A stretch of 64,000 bases of DNA from Nonomuraea candida (GTDB lineage Bacteria > Actinomycetota > Actinomycetes > Streptosporangiales > Streptosporangiaceae), in contig NZ_JOAG01000015.1 of NCBI RefSeq assembly GCF_000725485.1, positions 248,001 to 312,000 of the forward strand, given 5' to 3'. How positions within the stretch are numbered: the stretch's first letter is position 1; every line of letters begins with the position of its first letter. Positions 28,487 to 36,673 of the stretch are shown here, in pieces. A program made the translations under genes and the position numbers. Below the pieces are notes generated by a model that was given only the letters and a program-made list of their open reading frames with translations, searched no databases and had not been told where the DNA came from.

Positions 28487-29052
28487 CCTGCGTGTCCCGC
28501 CTGCTGCGCCCCCGGGGCGGGGTGGCCGTAGCCGTACGTCACGATGCGCTCGGCCGCCGCCTCGTAGACGGCCGGGTCGTCGGGGGCGTGCGTGGCCAGG
28601 CCGTCCACGTACCGGTTGAACATGCAGAACGCGGCCGCGATCAGCACCGTGTCGTGGATCTCCCGCTCGGTGGCGCCCTCCTTCCGCGCGGCGGCGACCA
28701 GGTCGCCGGTCACCTCGCGGCCGCTGCGCTGCACCGCGGCGGCGATCGCCAGCAGCGCCCCGAGCTTCGGCGAGATGTCCGCGCCGGCCGTGCCGGCGCG
28801 GACCCGATCGACCAGTTCCATGCCCCCGGGCAGCTGGGCGGCCGCGAACGCGGCGTGCGAGGCGGTGCAGTAGCGGCACTCGTTGAGCCCCGACACGTAG
28901 GTGGCGATCAGCTCCCGCTCGCCGCGTGTCAGCGTGTTGTCCCCGCGGAGCAGCACCTCTGCCAGCGCGTTCAGCGGCCCGGCGGTCTCGGGGCTGAAGG
29001 CGAAGAGACCGCGAATTCCCGGCTCACCTGAATCGATGCTGACATGGGGCAT
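28483..29052 (-). CDS. AhpD-like carboxymuconolactone decarboxylase-family protein
   Basis: A 189-residue peroxidase-related protein with the AhpD redox signature ECRYCTASHAAF near residue 60 (CxxC plus downstream His) in an all-helical fold. Such proteins reduce hydroperoxides or pass electrons through the Cys pair. GAGGAG six bases before the ATG gives a strong ribosome-binding site. It heads a two-gene operon with the flavin monooxygenase. A close paralogue lies at 29900-30544, sharing PGIRGLF near the N-terminus and LTRGERELIA before the Cys pair. Confidence 0.9.
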   Translation of the reverse strand: MPHVSIDSGEPGIRGLFAFSPETAGPLNALAEVLLRGDNTLTRGERELIATYVSGLNECRYCTASHAAFAAAQLPGGMELVDRVRAGTAGADISPKLGALLAIAAAVQRSGREVTGDLVAAARKEGATEREIHDTVLIAAAFCMFNRYVDGLATHAPDDPAVYEAAAERIVTYGYGHPAPGAQQAGHAG

Positions 29053-29095
29053 AAAAGCTCCTCAACGTCCGAAAACCGAGTCGGCCAACCCCAGC

Positions 29096-29125
29096 ATGAT
29101 CGGGTGGCCGCTCACCCACTGTCAA
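29096..29125 (-). promoter_or_regulatory. promoter of the AhpD-like/monooxygenase operon
   Basis: On the minus strand a consensus TTGACA (29120-29125), an 18-base spacer and GATCAT (29096-29101) lie about 45 bases before the ATG at 29052. Confidence 0.5.
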
Positions 29126-29180
29126 TGTCCTGGTCTATACCTCCTCTTTCCGTTTCCGACATTGAGCGCATGAGACCTCC

Positions 29181-29209
29181 TTGTTTCGTCGATCTACGCA
29201 GCGTAGGGT
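29181..29209 (+). promoter_or_regulatory. promoter with overlapping palindrome for the SnoaL-like gene
   Basis: TTGTTT (29181-29186), a 17-base spacer and TAGGGT (29204-29209) form a moderate promoter 44 bases before the ATG. A perfect inverted repeat CTACGC-A-GCGTAG (29194-29206) overlaps the -10 element and would be an effective operator. Confidence 0.45.
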
Positions 29210-29252
29210 CGCGAACGGCCCTATAAGCCCTGTTTGTGATTGGACGGCTTCC

Positions 29253-29645
29253 ATGACCGAACATCCCTACGTCAGTGTCATCAACAGTTTCTACGACGCC
29301 CTGGCCAAGGGTGACTTGGACGTCCTGCGGGACCTCCTCACCGACGACGCGGTCTTCCACGTGCCCGGCCGCGGCCCGATGGCCAAGGACTACACCGGCA
29401 AGGAAGAGGTCCTCGCCTACCTGACCCGGCTGGCCAAGGCCGCCTCCGGCGGGCTGCGGCTGGAGCCCGAGGAGTACCTCGCCGGCAACGACCGCGTGGC
29501 CGCGGTGCTGTCCATCCACGGCGAACGGGACGGCCGCACCCTCAACGATCACGGCCTCCAGCTCTTCCGGCTGGTCGACGGCAAGATCAGCGAACGCTCG
29601 AGCTACCCCTACGACCCCTACTCCGTCGACGAGTTCTTCGCCTGA
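29253..29645 (+). CDS. SnoaL-like/NTF2-fold protein
   Basis: A 130-residue protein of the nuclear-transport-factor-2 superfamily, SnoaL-like group: SVINSFYDALAKGDLDVLRDLLTDDAVFHVPG at the N-terminus, then the HGLQLFRLVDGKI segment typical of the fold. Members include polyketide cyclases, hydroxylases and many of unknown role. It is divergent from the AhpD-like/monooxygenase operon and flanked on the other side by a second AhpD-like gene, so a shared redox or detoxification pathway is plausible. The ribosome-binding site is weak (GGACGG). Confidence 0.85.
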   Translation: MTEHPYVSVINSFYDALAKGDLDVLRDLLTDDAVFHVPGRGPMAKDYTGKEEVLAYLTRLAKAASGGLRLEPEEYLAGNDRVAAVLSIHGERDGRTLNDHGLQLFRLVDGKISERSSYPYDPYSVDEFFA

Positions 29646-29899
29646 CGCACACCTGATGGACTGCTGACGAACCACCCGGGACCCGGACGGGGCCGACGGC
29701 CCCGCCCGGGCCTCCCCGGTGGCCTCGCCCGTGCCTCCCGGTGGACTCCGTGCGGGCCGCCCCGGTGGACTCCGGCCGGACCTCTTCGCCGCCCGGCGGG
29801 TCCGGTCCAGGACCTCCCGGCATGGTGGACTCCGTCCGGGCCTCTCCCCCGCCCGGCGGCCCCTTCCCGGCCCGGCGGCCTCCCCTGCCGCGCTCACGC
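29646..29899. repeat. gene-free convergent region with imperfect repeats
   Basis: 254 bases between two convergent genes. GGTGGACTCCG recurs three times, interspersed with CCGCCCGGCGG-type motifs that can fold into hairpins. It may act as a bidirectional terminator region. No gene is supported here. Confidence 0.55.
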
Positions 29900-30544
29900 T
29901 CACCCGGCCTTCTTCAGGGCGTCGTGCCACGTCGCGACGTATCCCCCGGTCAGCCGGGCCCGCTCGGCGTAGTGCTCCGGGTCGTCGCAGGCGAGCGTGG
30001 CCAGCCCGTCCACGTACCGGTTGTACATGCAGAACGCCGCGGCGATCAGCACCGTGTCGTGGATCTCCTCGTCCGTCGCCCCCTCCCTCCTGGCCGCCTC
30101 CACGTGCTCGCCGGTGACCTCCTGCCCGCCGCGCTGCACGGCCGCCGCGATCTCCAGCAGCGCCCTGAGCTTGGCGGGGACCGGCGCGTTCGGCAGGTCC
30201 TCGCGCACCTGGTCGACCAGCGCCATGCCGCCGGGGACCCGGGCGGCGGCGAAGGCGGCGTGCGTGTGGTAGCAGAACCGGCAGCGGTTGAGCGACGACA
30301 CGTGGGCCGCGATCAGCTCGCGCTCCCCCCGGGTGAGCGTGCCGTCCCCGCACAGGAGCACCTCGGAGAGCTGGTTCAACGGCTGCGCCGCCTCGGGCCG
30401 GTAGCGGAACAGGCCACGAATTCCCGGCTCATCCGTACGTAACGTGATGTGCGGTTTTCTGCCACCTGCGTGATTGACGAATTCGTGCCATCGTGGCGGC
30501 CATTTTGTCGAGTTACGGACCTCCGAAAAATCGACCTCTGTCAT
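29900..30544 (-). CDS. second AhpD-like carboxymuconolactone decarboxylase-family protein
   Basis: A 214-residue paralogue of the protein at 28483-29052, with the redox signature RCRFCYHTHAAF (CxxC plus His) near residue 86 and the same GATDEEIHDTVLIAAAFCMYNRYVDGLA helix. It has an extra N-terminal stretch of about 28 residues with TKWPPRWHEFVNHAG. The ATG at 30544 was chosen over an upstream ATG because AAGGGA precedes it and the upstream stretch is not protein-like. No AhpC partner is nearby. The 257 bases upstream contain no other gene. Confidence 0.87.
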   Translation of the reverse strand: MTEVDFSEVRNSTKWPPRWHEFVNHAGGRKPHITLRTDEPGIRGLFRYRPEAAQPLNQLSEVLLCGDGTLTRGERELIAAHVSSLNRCRFCYHTHAAFAAARVPGGMALVDQVREDLPNAPVPAKLRALLEIAAAVQRGGQEVTGEHVEAARREGATDEEIHDTVLIAAAFCMYNRYVDGLATLACDDPEHYAERARLTGGYVATWHDALKKAG

Positions 30545-30801
30545 TCTCGTGTCCCTTCGGCATCGGAAATGTTCCGGCACCCTCAGTGTGCGGTGAATTC
30601 CCCGGCCGATCCGTCCCGCCGAGGGCCAGCAACGTGCAGCCCCATGACCGCTTCCTGCCACCACCACCGCCCGGCCCCGGACCGCGTCCCCCATGCGGGG
30701 GCCGGACGTGAGGGACCCACGCGCGGGGGACGGCGGGCGGCGCGGGCGTCAGGCTGAGGTGGACGTCCGAACGGGCGGGTGGCCGGCCGGGCGGGCGGGC
30801 G

Positions 30802-31887
30802 TCAGGATTCGGGGGGTGTTCCCTCTGGGGGGCCTTCCGCCGGGGACAGCCCGGCCGGGTGGCCGCCGGCCGCTCTGGCGTAGCGGCGGGACAGGTGGGC
30901 GAAGGCGGTCCTGAGCTCGTCCGGGCCGACGACCTCGATGTCGGCGTCGAACCTGCCGATCGCGGCGGCCAGCCCCGGCCAGGACCACGAGCCCAGCACG
31001 AGCCGGCACCGGTCGGGGCCGAGCTCTTCCACGACGCCGTCGCGGGTGTAGCGGGACACGACGGAGGCGGGCAGGCCGAGGATCACCTCGCCGCGGCAGG
31101 ACCAGCCGCCGGAGCCGTCAGCGCCGTCGGAGCCCTGGAAGCGGGCGGTGACGAAGGCGGCCACGTTCGCCGCGGGCAGGTCGCGCGGGGTGAAGCGGGG
31201 CCCGGTGGGGGTGCGCGGGGTGATGCGGTCGGCGCGGAAGGTGCGCCAGTCGTCGCGGTCGAGGTCCCAGGCCACGAGATACCAGCGCCCGCCCCAGGTG
31301 ACGAGGTGATGGGGCTGCACGCGCCGCGGAGGAACCGGGCCGAGGCCGCCGGGCTCCACTGAGGAGGAGGCGCCGGAGTCCGGTGGAGAAGTGAGCGCGT
31401 AGTCGAAGCGCAGCTCTTCGTGGGCGTGGACGGCGGCGCCGAGCGTCATGAGCACGCCGCTGTCGATGGGCGGGTCCTGGCGGGCCGTGGGGCGTTCGAC
31501 GGCGGTGACCTGCATGGTGTCGATGCGGCGGCGCAGCCGGGCGGGCATGACCTGCCGTACGGTCTGCAGCGCCCGCGCCGCCCCCTCCGCGATGCCCGCG
31601 CCGCTGGTCATGGCGATCTGGAGCGCGACGGCGAGAGCGACGGCCTGCTCGTCGTCGAACAGCAGCGGGGGCAGCTCCGAGCCCGCGTCGAGCCGGTAGC
31701 CGCCGTCGGGCCCCTTGAAGGTCACGATGGGGTAGCCGAGCTCCCGGAGGCGGTCCACGTCACGCCGGACCGTGCGCGGGCTGACGTCGAGCCGCTCGGC
31801 CAGCAGCGCCCCCGGCCAGTCCCGGCGCGCCTGGAGCAGCGAGAGCAGGGCCAGCAGGCGTGCTGAGGTCTTCGGCATGCGTTCCAT
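30802..31887 (-). CDS. WYL-domain HTH transcriptional regulator (YafY type)
   Basis: A 361-residue regulator. A DeoR-like winged HTH (WPGALLAERLDVSPRTVRRDVDRLRELGYP) is at residues 22-55, followed by the GGYRL hinge. A WYL domain near residues 150-230 contains VTWGGRWYLVAWDLDRDDWRTFRADRI, and a C-terminal WCX extension follows. WYL domains bind nucleic acids or small nucleotides and act as ligand sensors. It is divergent from the VOC-family gene with 82 bases between them, a very common arrangement, and probably represses that gene. An ATG nine bases downstream is an alternative start. Confidence 0.9.
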   Translation of the reverse strand: MERMPKTSARLLALLSLLQARRDWPGALLAERLDVSPRTVRRDVDRLRELGYPIVTFKGPDGGYRLDAGSELPPLLFDDEQAVALAVALQIAMTSGAGIAEGAARALQTVRQVMPARLRRRIDTMQVTAVERPTARQDPPIDSGVLMTLGAAVHAHEELRFDYALTSPPDSGASSSVEPGGLGPVPPRRVQPHHLVTWGGRWYLVAWDLDRDDWRTFRADRITPRTPTGPRFTPRDLPAANVAAFVTARFQGSDGADGSGGWSCRGEVILGLPASVVSRYTRDGVVEELGPDRCRLVLGSWSWPGLAAAIGRFDADIEVVGPDELRTAFAHLSRRYARAAGGHPAGLSPAEGPPEGTPPES

Positions 31888-31969
31888 TCTGCCGGGAGAA
31901 GAGGCCACAACCTGACCGCTACCCCTGCGACGGTGGTCCCGTACGGAATCGAGAGATGAGGAGGACACC

Positions 31970-32395
31970 ATGTCCGTCAACGTCGTGACCCACCTGAACT
32001 TCCGGGGCGAGGCCCGCGAGGCGCTCACGTTCTACCAGTCGGTGTTCGGCGGGGACCTGGCGGTCGTCACCCACAAGGACATGGGCAACGTGCAGGACCC
32101 GGCCGAGGCCGACCAGGTGTCGTGGGGCCAGGTGGCGGCCGGCAACGGCTTCCGGGTGATGGCGTACGACGTCCCGGGGAGCATGCCGTGGAACCCGGGC
32201 GAGAACGCGTTCTTCGTCTCGCTCCGGGGCGAGACGGTCGAGGAGGTCACCGCGCACTGGGAGGGGCTCAGCGACGGGGCCACCGTCCTGCACCCGCTGG
32301 GGCCCGCGCAGTGGGCGCCCGTCTACGGGATGCTGAAGGACCGGTTCGGCGTGATCTGGGTCGTGGACGTCGTCAGCGAGTACAACGCGTCCTGA
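31970..32395 (+). CDS. VOC-family (PhnB-like) protein
   Basis: A 141-residue glyoxalase/bleomycin-resistance-fold protein of the PhnB-like subgroup: HLNFRGEAREALTFYQSVFGGDL at the start, PWNPGENAFFVSLRGE in the middle and FGVIWVVDV near the end. GAGGAGG precedes the ATG at the right distance. Subgroup members are usually of unknown substrate. The divergent WYL regulator probably controls it. Its stop codon lies inside the left arm of a strong hairpin. Confidence 0.9.
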   Translation: MSVNVVTHLNFRGEAREALTFYQSVFGGDLAVVTHKDMGNVQDPAEADQVSWGQVAAGNGFRVMAYDVPGSMPWNPGENAFFVSLRGETVEEVTAHWEGLSDGATVLHPLGPAQWAPVYGMLKDRFGVIWVVDVVSEYNAS

Positions 32396-32425
32396 GCACC
32401 GCGGCCGGGGCGGCGGTGCTCAGGA
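32390..32425 (+). terminator. hairpin terminator overlapping the VOC gene stop
   Basis: A perfect 13-base-pair stem (32390-32402 with 32413-32425, arm TCCTGAGCACCGC) and a ten-base loop; the gene's TGA lies within the left arm. Confidence 0.8.
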
Positions 32426-32478
32426 CGCGCCGCCGCCCGGGCCCGTGCTCCGGCCACCACCAGGACAAGGACTGAGCA

Positions 32479-32748
32479 GTGAAGATGCGTACGCTGGGGC
32501 GGACCGGGATCCGGGTCAGCCCCTCCTGCCTGGGCACGATGATGTTCGGCCAGGCGGGCAATCCCGACCCCCACGACTGCGCCGGGATCGTCCACCTGGC
32601 GCTGGACGCGGGGATCAACATCGTGGACACGGCCGACGTGTACGGGCCCCGCGGCGTGTCCGAGGAGATCGTGGGCAGGGCGCTCCGGGGCCGGCGCGAC
32701 GAACGCGCCGCGGCGACCGGCCAAGGAGAAGGTGGTGGGGCGCGATGA
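32479..32748 (+). pseudogene. aldo/keto reductase, N-terminal remnant
   Basis: An 89-residue frame whose first 73 residues are a good aldo/keto reductase N-terminus: MRTLGRTGIRVSPSCLGTM, then LDAGINIVDTADVYG with the catalytic Asp and Tyr. Intact members have about 320 residues; everything after the second helix is missing and replaced by 15 unrelated residues ending at the start of the next gene. The remnant cannot fold a full barrel, so it is probably the scar of a deletion. The last four bases overlap the following ATG. Confidence 0.85.
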
Positions 32749-33845
32749 GCGTTCTGGACGCGCGGGCGCTCAACCGGGCGACGCTCGCCCGGCAGTTGCT
32801 CCTCGACCGTGCCGACGTGCCGGCGCTCGACGCCGTCGGACACCTGTGCGGTCTTCAGGCGCAGGAGCCGCAGGAGCCGTTCGTCGGGCTCTGGTCGCGG
32901 CTGCGCGCCTTCGACCCGGCCGAGCTGTCCGGCCTGCTGGTCGGGCGGCGCGTCGTGCGCACCCACCTCATGCGCCGCACCGTGCACCTGCTCACCGCCG
33001 ACGACGTCCTGGCCTGGCGGGCCCGCCACGACCTCATGCTGCGCCGGCGGGTGCTCGGGACCTACCGGCGCGAGCTCGACGGGGTGGACCTCGACGAGCT
33101 GGCGGCGGCGGGCCTGGCCGTGCTGGCCGACGGCGAGCCGCGCTCGATGGGCGAGCTGGCGCGGGCGGTGGCCGGCCGCTGGCCGGCGGCGGAGCCGCGG
33201 GCGCTGGGCGAGATGCTGGTCGCGGCCCTCCTCCCCATGGTGCAGCTGCCGCCGCGCGGGGTGTGGCGCACGAGGGCGGGCGTGCGCAACGCGCTGCTGT
33301 CGTCGTGGCTGGGCCGGGAGATCGACCCGCTCGCCGAGGACAGCTCCGACCCCGTCGGCCAGACCCTGGTGCGGCGCTACCTGGCGGCGTTCGGCCCCGC
33401 GGCCTCGGCCGACCTGCGGGCCTGGTCCGGGCTGGCCGGGCTGCCCGCCGCGGTGGCGGCCGTGCGGGAGGAGCTGGTGTCCTTCCGGGACGAACGCGGG
33501 CGCGAGCTGCTCGACCTGCCCGACGCGCCGCGCCCCGACCCCGGCACGCCCGCGCCGGTGCGGTTCCTGCCCGCGTTCGACAACACGGTCCTCGGCTACC
33601 ACGACCGCGGGCGGATCATCGACGACGCCCATCGCGGCCTGTCGGTGACCGGCGCGCGGATGGTGCTGGTCGACGGCCGGGTGGCCGCCACCTGGACCGT
33701 CGAGGCGGACACCGTGACCGTCGCCCCGCTGCGCCCCTTCTCCCGGTCCGAGCGGGCGGCGGTCGCCGAGGAGGGGCGGGAGCTGGCGGCGTTCCTCTCG
33801 GACGGGGAGAGCGACCGCGTGCGGGTGGCTCCGTCACCTCCCTGA
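32745..33845 (+). CDS. winged-helix DNA-binding domain protein (HTH_42/DUF1006 type)
   Basis: A 366-residue protein of the HTH_42 (AlkX/YcaQ-like) family: LNRATLARQLLLDRADVPALDAVGHLCGLQAQEPQEPFVGLWSRL at the N-terminus, then RRVVRTHLMRRTVHLL and, near residue 280, RFLPAFDNTVLGYHDR. Relatives include DNA glycosylases that unhook interstrand crosslinks and acid-resistance factors; the function here is not known. The ATG overlaps the stop of the reductase remnant, and AAGGAG lies about 17 bases upstream, so the deletion that truncated the reductase placed this gene close behind it. Confidence 0.88.
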   Translation: MSVLDARALNRATLARQLLLDRADVPALDAVGHLCGLQAQEPQEPFVGLWSRLRAFDPAELSGLLVGRRVVRTHLMRRTVHLLTADDVLAWRARHDLMLRRRVLGTYRRELDGVDLDELAAAGLAVLADGEPRSMGELARAVAGRWPAAEPRALGEMLVAALLPMVQLPPRGVWRTRAGVRNALLSSWLGREIDPLAEDSSDPVGQTLVRRYLAAFGPAASADLRAWSGLAGLPAAVAAVREELVSFRDERGRELLDLPDAPRPDPGTPAPVRFLPAFDNTVLGYHDRGRIIDDAHRGLSVTGARMVLVDGRVAATWTVEADTVTVAPLRPFSRSERAAVAEEGRELAAFLSDGESDRVRVAPSPP

Positions 33846-33950
33846 GTGCCCGGGAGGCCGCGGCCTGCTGATCGCGGGCCGGAAATTGTCCTAGTGCTCC
33901 GTCATGATGGCCCCGCTCGCATCCACAGCCGTGATCTTGAAGGAGCTGCC

Positions 33951-34907
33951 ATGACCGCTGCCCTGACGCCCGAATGGTCCGATCTGACGTCGTGGAACGA
34001 CCTGGCCGGGGTCCGGGCGAGGCTCGACGCCGGCGCCGATCCCGAGTGGGGGGCGTACACGTTCGAGCGCCCGCTGCACGCCGCCGCGGCGCGCGGCACG
34101 GCCGAGGTGGTCGCCGAGCTGGCCGGCCGGGTCGATGACGTCGACGCCGAGTGCGAGGGGCGCACCGCGCTCTGGGAGGCCGTCTTCAACGACCGGCCCG
34201 AGAACGTCCGCGCCCTGGTCGCCGCCGGGGCCGACCCGTGGCGGCCGATGATGGGCGGCTGGTCGCCCGGCCGGCTCAGCCTGGCGGGCCCCACGCCCGG
34301 CCTGTTCTTCCCCTTCCCTCCGGGCCACGAGGGTCTGAGCGAGGCCGAGACCGCCGCCGTGCGCGAGGCCGACCGCCTGATCGCCGCGCTGGACGACCCC
34401 GAGTTCGACGGTTACAGCCTCTCGTGCGTACGCGGGATCAGCGCCGCCGAGGCGGCCAGCCGGCTGGCCGCCGAACCCTTCGACGAGGAGGAGCTCCAAG
34501 CGATCGTCGAGGACGGCTACTCCGAGGAGGCCGTGCGGGTCGTCGGCTTCACCGACGTGCCCGGCGGCTGCGTCGTCAGCCAGGCGTGGGGCTACCTGGC
34601 CGCCACGCCCGTCGTCATGAACGCGCTGTCGGAGGGCACGGTCGCCTACGGCATGTACGCCAACCCCAAGAGCGGCGACCAGGGCCGCGTCCACCGCGAC
34701 GGCAAGGTCACGGCCTGGGACACCCATCCGGGCGGCGGCCACGTCTCCCCCGGCGACTCCCCGGCCGAGATCCTGCGCACCTACCTGTACCAGGACTACG
34801 CCCTGGCCTACTGCTACGCCGGCGCGGGCCTGCGCGCGACCGGCAGGTGCGCCATCACCGAGCCCGGCACGCGGCTGCGGCTCCCCGACCGCGACTACTG
34901 GCACTGA
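33951..34907 (+). CDS. ankyrin-repeat protein with DUF6461-like C-terminus
   Basis: A 318-residue protein. Residues about 10-100 contain ankyrin-like repeats (RPLHAAAARGTAEVVAELAGRVDDVD, then GRTALWEAVFNDRPENVRALVAAGADPW). The C-terminal part (ISAAEAASRLAAEPF, then GCVVSQAWGYLAATP) resembles the DUF6461 family of uncharacterised actinobacterial proteins. The fold suggests protein-protein interaction; no catalytic motif is visible. AAGGAG precedes the ATG. A 10-copy 8-base repeat follows the stop. Confidence 0.75.
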   Translation: MTAALTPEWSDLTSWNDLAGVRARLDAGADPEWGAYTFERPLHAAAARGTAEVVAELAGRVDDVDAECEGRTALWEAVFNDRPENVRALVAAGADPWRPMMGGWSPGRLSLAGPTPGLFFPFPPGHEGLSEAETAAVREADRLIAALDDPEFDGYSLSCVRGISAAEAASRLAAEPFDEEELQAIVEDGYSEEAVRVVGFTDVPGGCVVSQAWGYLAATPVVMNALSEGTVAYGMYANPKSGDQGRVHRDGKVTAWDTHPGGGHVSPGDSPAEILRTYLYQDYALAYCYAGAGLRATGRCAITEPGTRLRLPDRDYWH

Positions 34908-34920
34908 CGGCCGGGCGGGC

Positions 34921-35000
34921 GGTTCGGCGGTTCGGCGGTTCGGCGGTTCGGCGGTTCGGCGGTTCGGCGGTTCGGCGGTTCGGCGGTTCGGCGGTTCGGC
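34921..35000. repeat. perfect 10-copy 8-base tandem repeat
   Basis: Exactly ten uninterrupted copies of GGTTCGGC. It is noncoding, lying between the ankyrin and methyltransferase genes. Perfect short arrays of this kind vary in copy number by replication slippage. Confidence 0.97.
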
Positions 35001-35122
35001 GGGGCTTGGACGGCTCCGGGGGCTCAGACGGATCGGGGCGCTCAGGCGGATCGGGGGGCTGCCGCGTACCGGGGCCGGCTGCCTATGATCCGTTGATCTG
35101 CTCGGTGAGGAGAGGGACGCCC

Positions 35123-35926
35123 GTGACTGAGACGCCGGACATCCGGGACAGCGCGATCGACACGACCAGGCCCAGCATCGCCAGGGCCTATGACGTCGTG
35201 CTGCGGGGCAAGGACAATTTCGAGGTCGATCGCGCCTTCGTGGCCGAGATCGCCAAGGTGGTGCCGGAGATCTACGACGTGGCGACGTACAACCGCCAGA
35301 TGCTCGGGCGCGGCGTGCGCTTCCTGGTCGGCCAGGGTGTCACGCAGTTCCTGGACCTCGGTTCGGGGCTGCCGACGGTGGAGAACACCCATCAGGTCGC
35401 GCAGCGCGCCGACCCCGGCTCACGCGTCGTCTACGTCGACAACGACCCGATGGTGCCGGCCCACGGGCAGGCGCTGCTCGCGGAGAACGCGCTGACCGCC
35501 ATCGTGCCCGCCGACCTGCGGGAGCCGGCGGCCGTGCTGGGTCACGAGGCCGTGCGGCGGCTCATCGACTTCGGGCGTCCCGTCGGCGTCATGCTGGTCG
35601 GCATCCTGCACCACCTGCACGACGACGAGGACCCCAGGGGGATCGTCGAGGCGTACATGGACGCGGTCCCGTCCGGGAGCCACCTGTTCATCACCCACTT
35701 CTGCGCCTCCAGCCAGGAGTCGCGCGACGCGGAGCGGAAATACCTCGCCCTGCTCGGCACCGGCAGGTTCCGCACGGTCGCGGAGATCACCTCCTTCTTC
35801 GACGGGTTCGAGCTGGTGGAGCCGGGGGTCGTGCCGCTGCCCCTGTGGCGTCCGGAGGCGGCCGTCGCCGGGGAGCTGACCGTGGGGCAGCGGCTGATGT
35901 TCGGCGGGATCGCGCGCAAGCCGTGA
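35123..35926 (+). CDS. SAM-dependent methyltransferase, DUF574/PF04672 family
   Basis: A 267-residue actinobacterial methyltransferase. The N-terminal RPSIARAYDVVLRGKDNFEVDR and YNRQMLGRGVRFL segments are family hallmarks, the SAM-binding motif is QFLDLGSGLPTVEN near residue 77, and the acidic loop VVYVDNDPMV follows. The family is expanded in actinomycetes and mostly uncharacterised. GTG start with GGAGAGGGA upstream. The gene stands alone; a hairpin follows it. Confidence 0.92.
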   Translation: MTETPDIRDSAIDTTRPSIARAYDVVLRGKDNFEVDRAFVAEIAKVVPEIYDVATYNRQMLGRGVRFLVGQGVTQFLDLGSGLPTVENTHQVAQRADPGSRVVYVDNDPMVPAHGQALLAENALTAIVPADLREPAAVLGHEAVRRLIDFGRPVGVMLVGILHHLHDDEDPRGIVEAYMDAVPSGSHLFITHFCASSQESRDAERKYLALLGTGRFRTVAEITSFFDGFELVEPGVVPLPLWRPEAAVAGELTVGQRLMFGGIARKP

Positions 35927-35971
35927 CGGGCCGCGGCGGCCGGGAGGCGGATCGGCGGGAGGGAGCGGCCG

Positions 35972-35999
35972 CCTTCTTCGCGGAGGGTCGCGAAGAAGG
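35972..35999 (+). terminator. hairpin terminator after the DUF574 methyltransferase
   Basis: A perfect 11-base-pair stem (arm CCTTCTTCGCG, 35972-35982 with 35989-35999) and a six-base loop, 46 bases after the stop and 27 bases before the sigma-factor gene. Confidence 0.75.
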
Positions 36000-36025
36000 A
36001 ACGCGGGTTCGGGCAATCAGCTCCG

Positions 36026-36673
36026 ATGACTTCCGTAGAAAGGCTGCCGGTGTATGACCCCGACCCCAGTGCTCCCGTACGACCTGCGCGAACCGGGCGC
36101 GCGCCGGAGGAGACGACCGACGCGTCGATCATCGAGCGGTCCCGCGACGAGCCCGAGGTGTTCTCGGTGATCTTCGATCGGTACTATCCCGCGATCCACC
36201 GGTACGCCTGCGCCCGGCTGGAGCCCGGCACCGGCGACGACGTCGCCTCCGAGACCTTCCTGGCCGCGTTCGACCAGCGGCACCGCTACGACCCTGCCTG
36301 GCCGAGCGCCCGGGCGTGGCTGTACGGCATCGCGACGAACCTGATCGGCCGCCATCGCCGCGCCGAGCTCCGGCTCTACCGCGCGCTCGGCCGGGCCGGA
36401 ACCCCCGGCGAGGTGGAGAACCACGCCGACCGGGTGGCCGAGCGGGTCAGCGCGCAGCAGCTCACGCCCGCGCTGGCCACGGCCCTGGCCGCGCTGTCCC
36501 GGGGCGACCGGGACGCGCTGCTGCTGGTCGTGTGCGCCGAGCTCAGTTACACGGAGGTGGCGCGGGCCCTCGGCATCCCGATCGGCACCGTCGGCTCCCG
36601 CGTCACCCGGGCCAGGCGCAGGCTCCGCACGACCCTCGGCCTCCCGGCGCAGGAGGTGGGCGACCGTGGATGA
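36026..36673 (+). CDS. ECF-type RNA polymerase sigma factor
   Basis: A 215-residue sigma factor with only regions 2 and 4. Region 2 (FSVIFDRYYPAIHRYACARLEPGTGDDVASETFLAAF) spans residues about 47-85. Region 4 (LSRGDRDALLLVVCAELSYTEVARALGIPIGTVGSRVTRARRRLR) spans about 155-205. It overlaps by eight bases the following CU044_5270 gene, the standard partner of this sigma group. No zinc-binding anti-sigma factor is present. Confidence 0.93.
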   Translation: MTSVERLPVYDPDPSAPVRPARTGRAPEETTDASIIERSRDEPEVFSVIFDRYYPAIHRYACARLEPGTGDDVASETFLAAFDQRHRYDPAWPSARAWLYGIATNLIGRHRRAELRLYRALGRAGTPGEVENHADRVAERVSAQQLTPALATALAALSRGDRDALLLVVCAELSYTEVARALGIPIGTVGSRVTRARRRLRTTLGLPAQEVGDRG

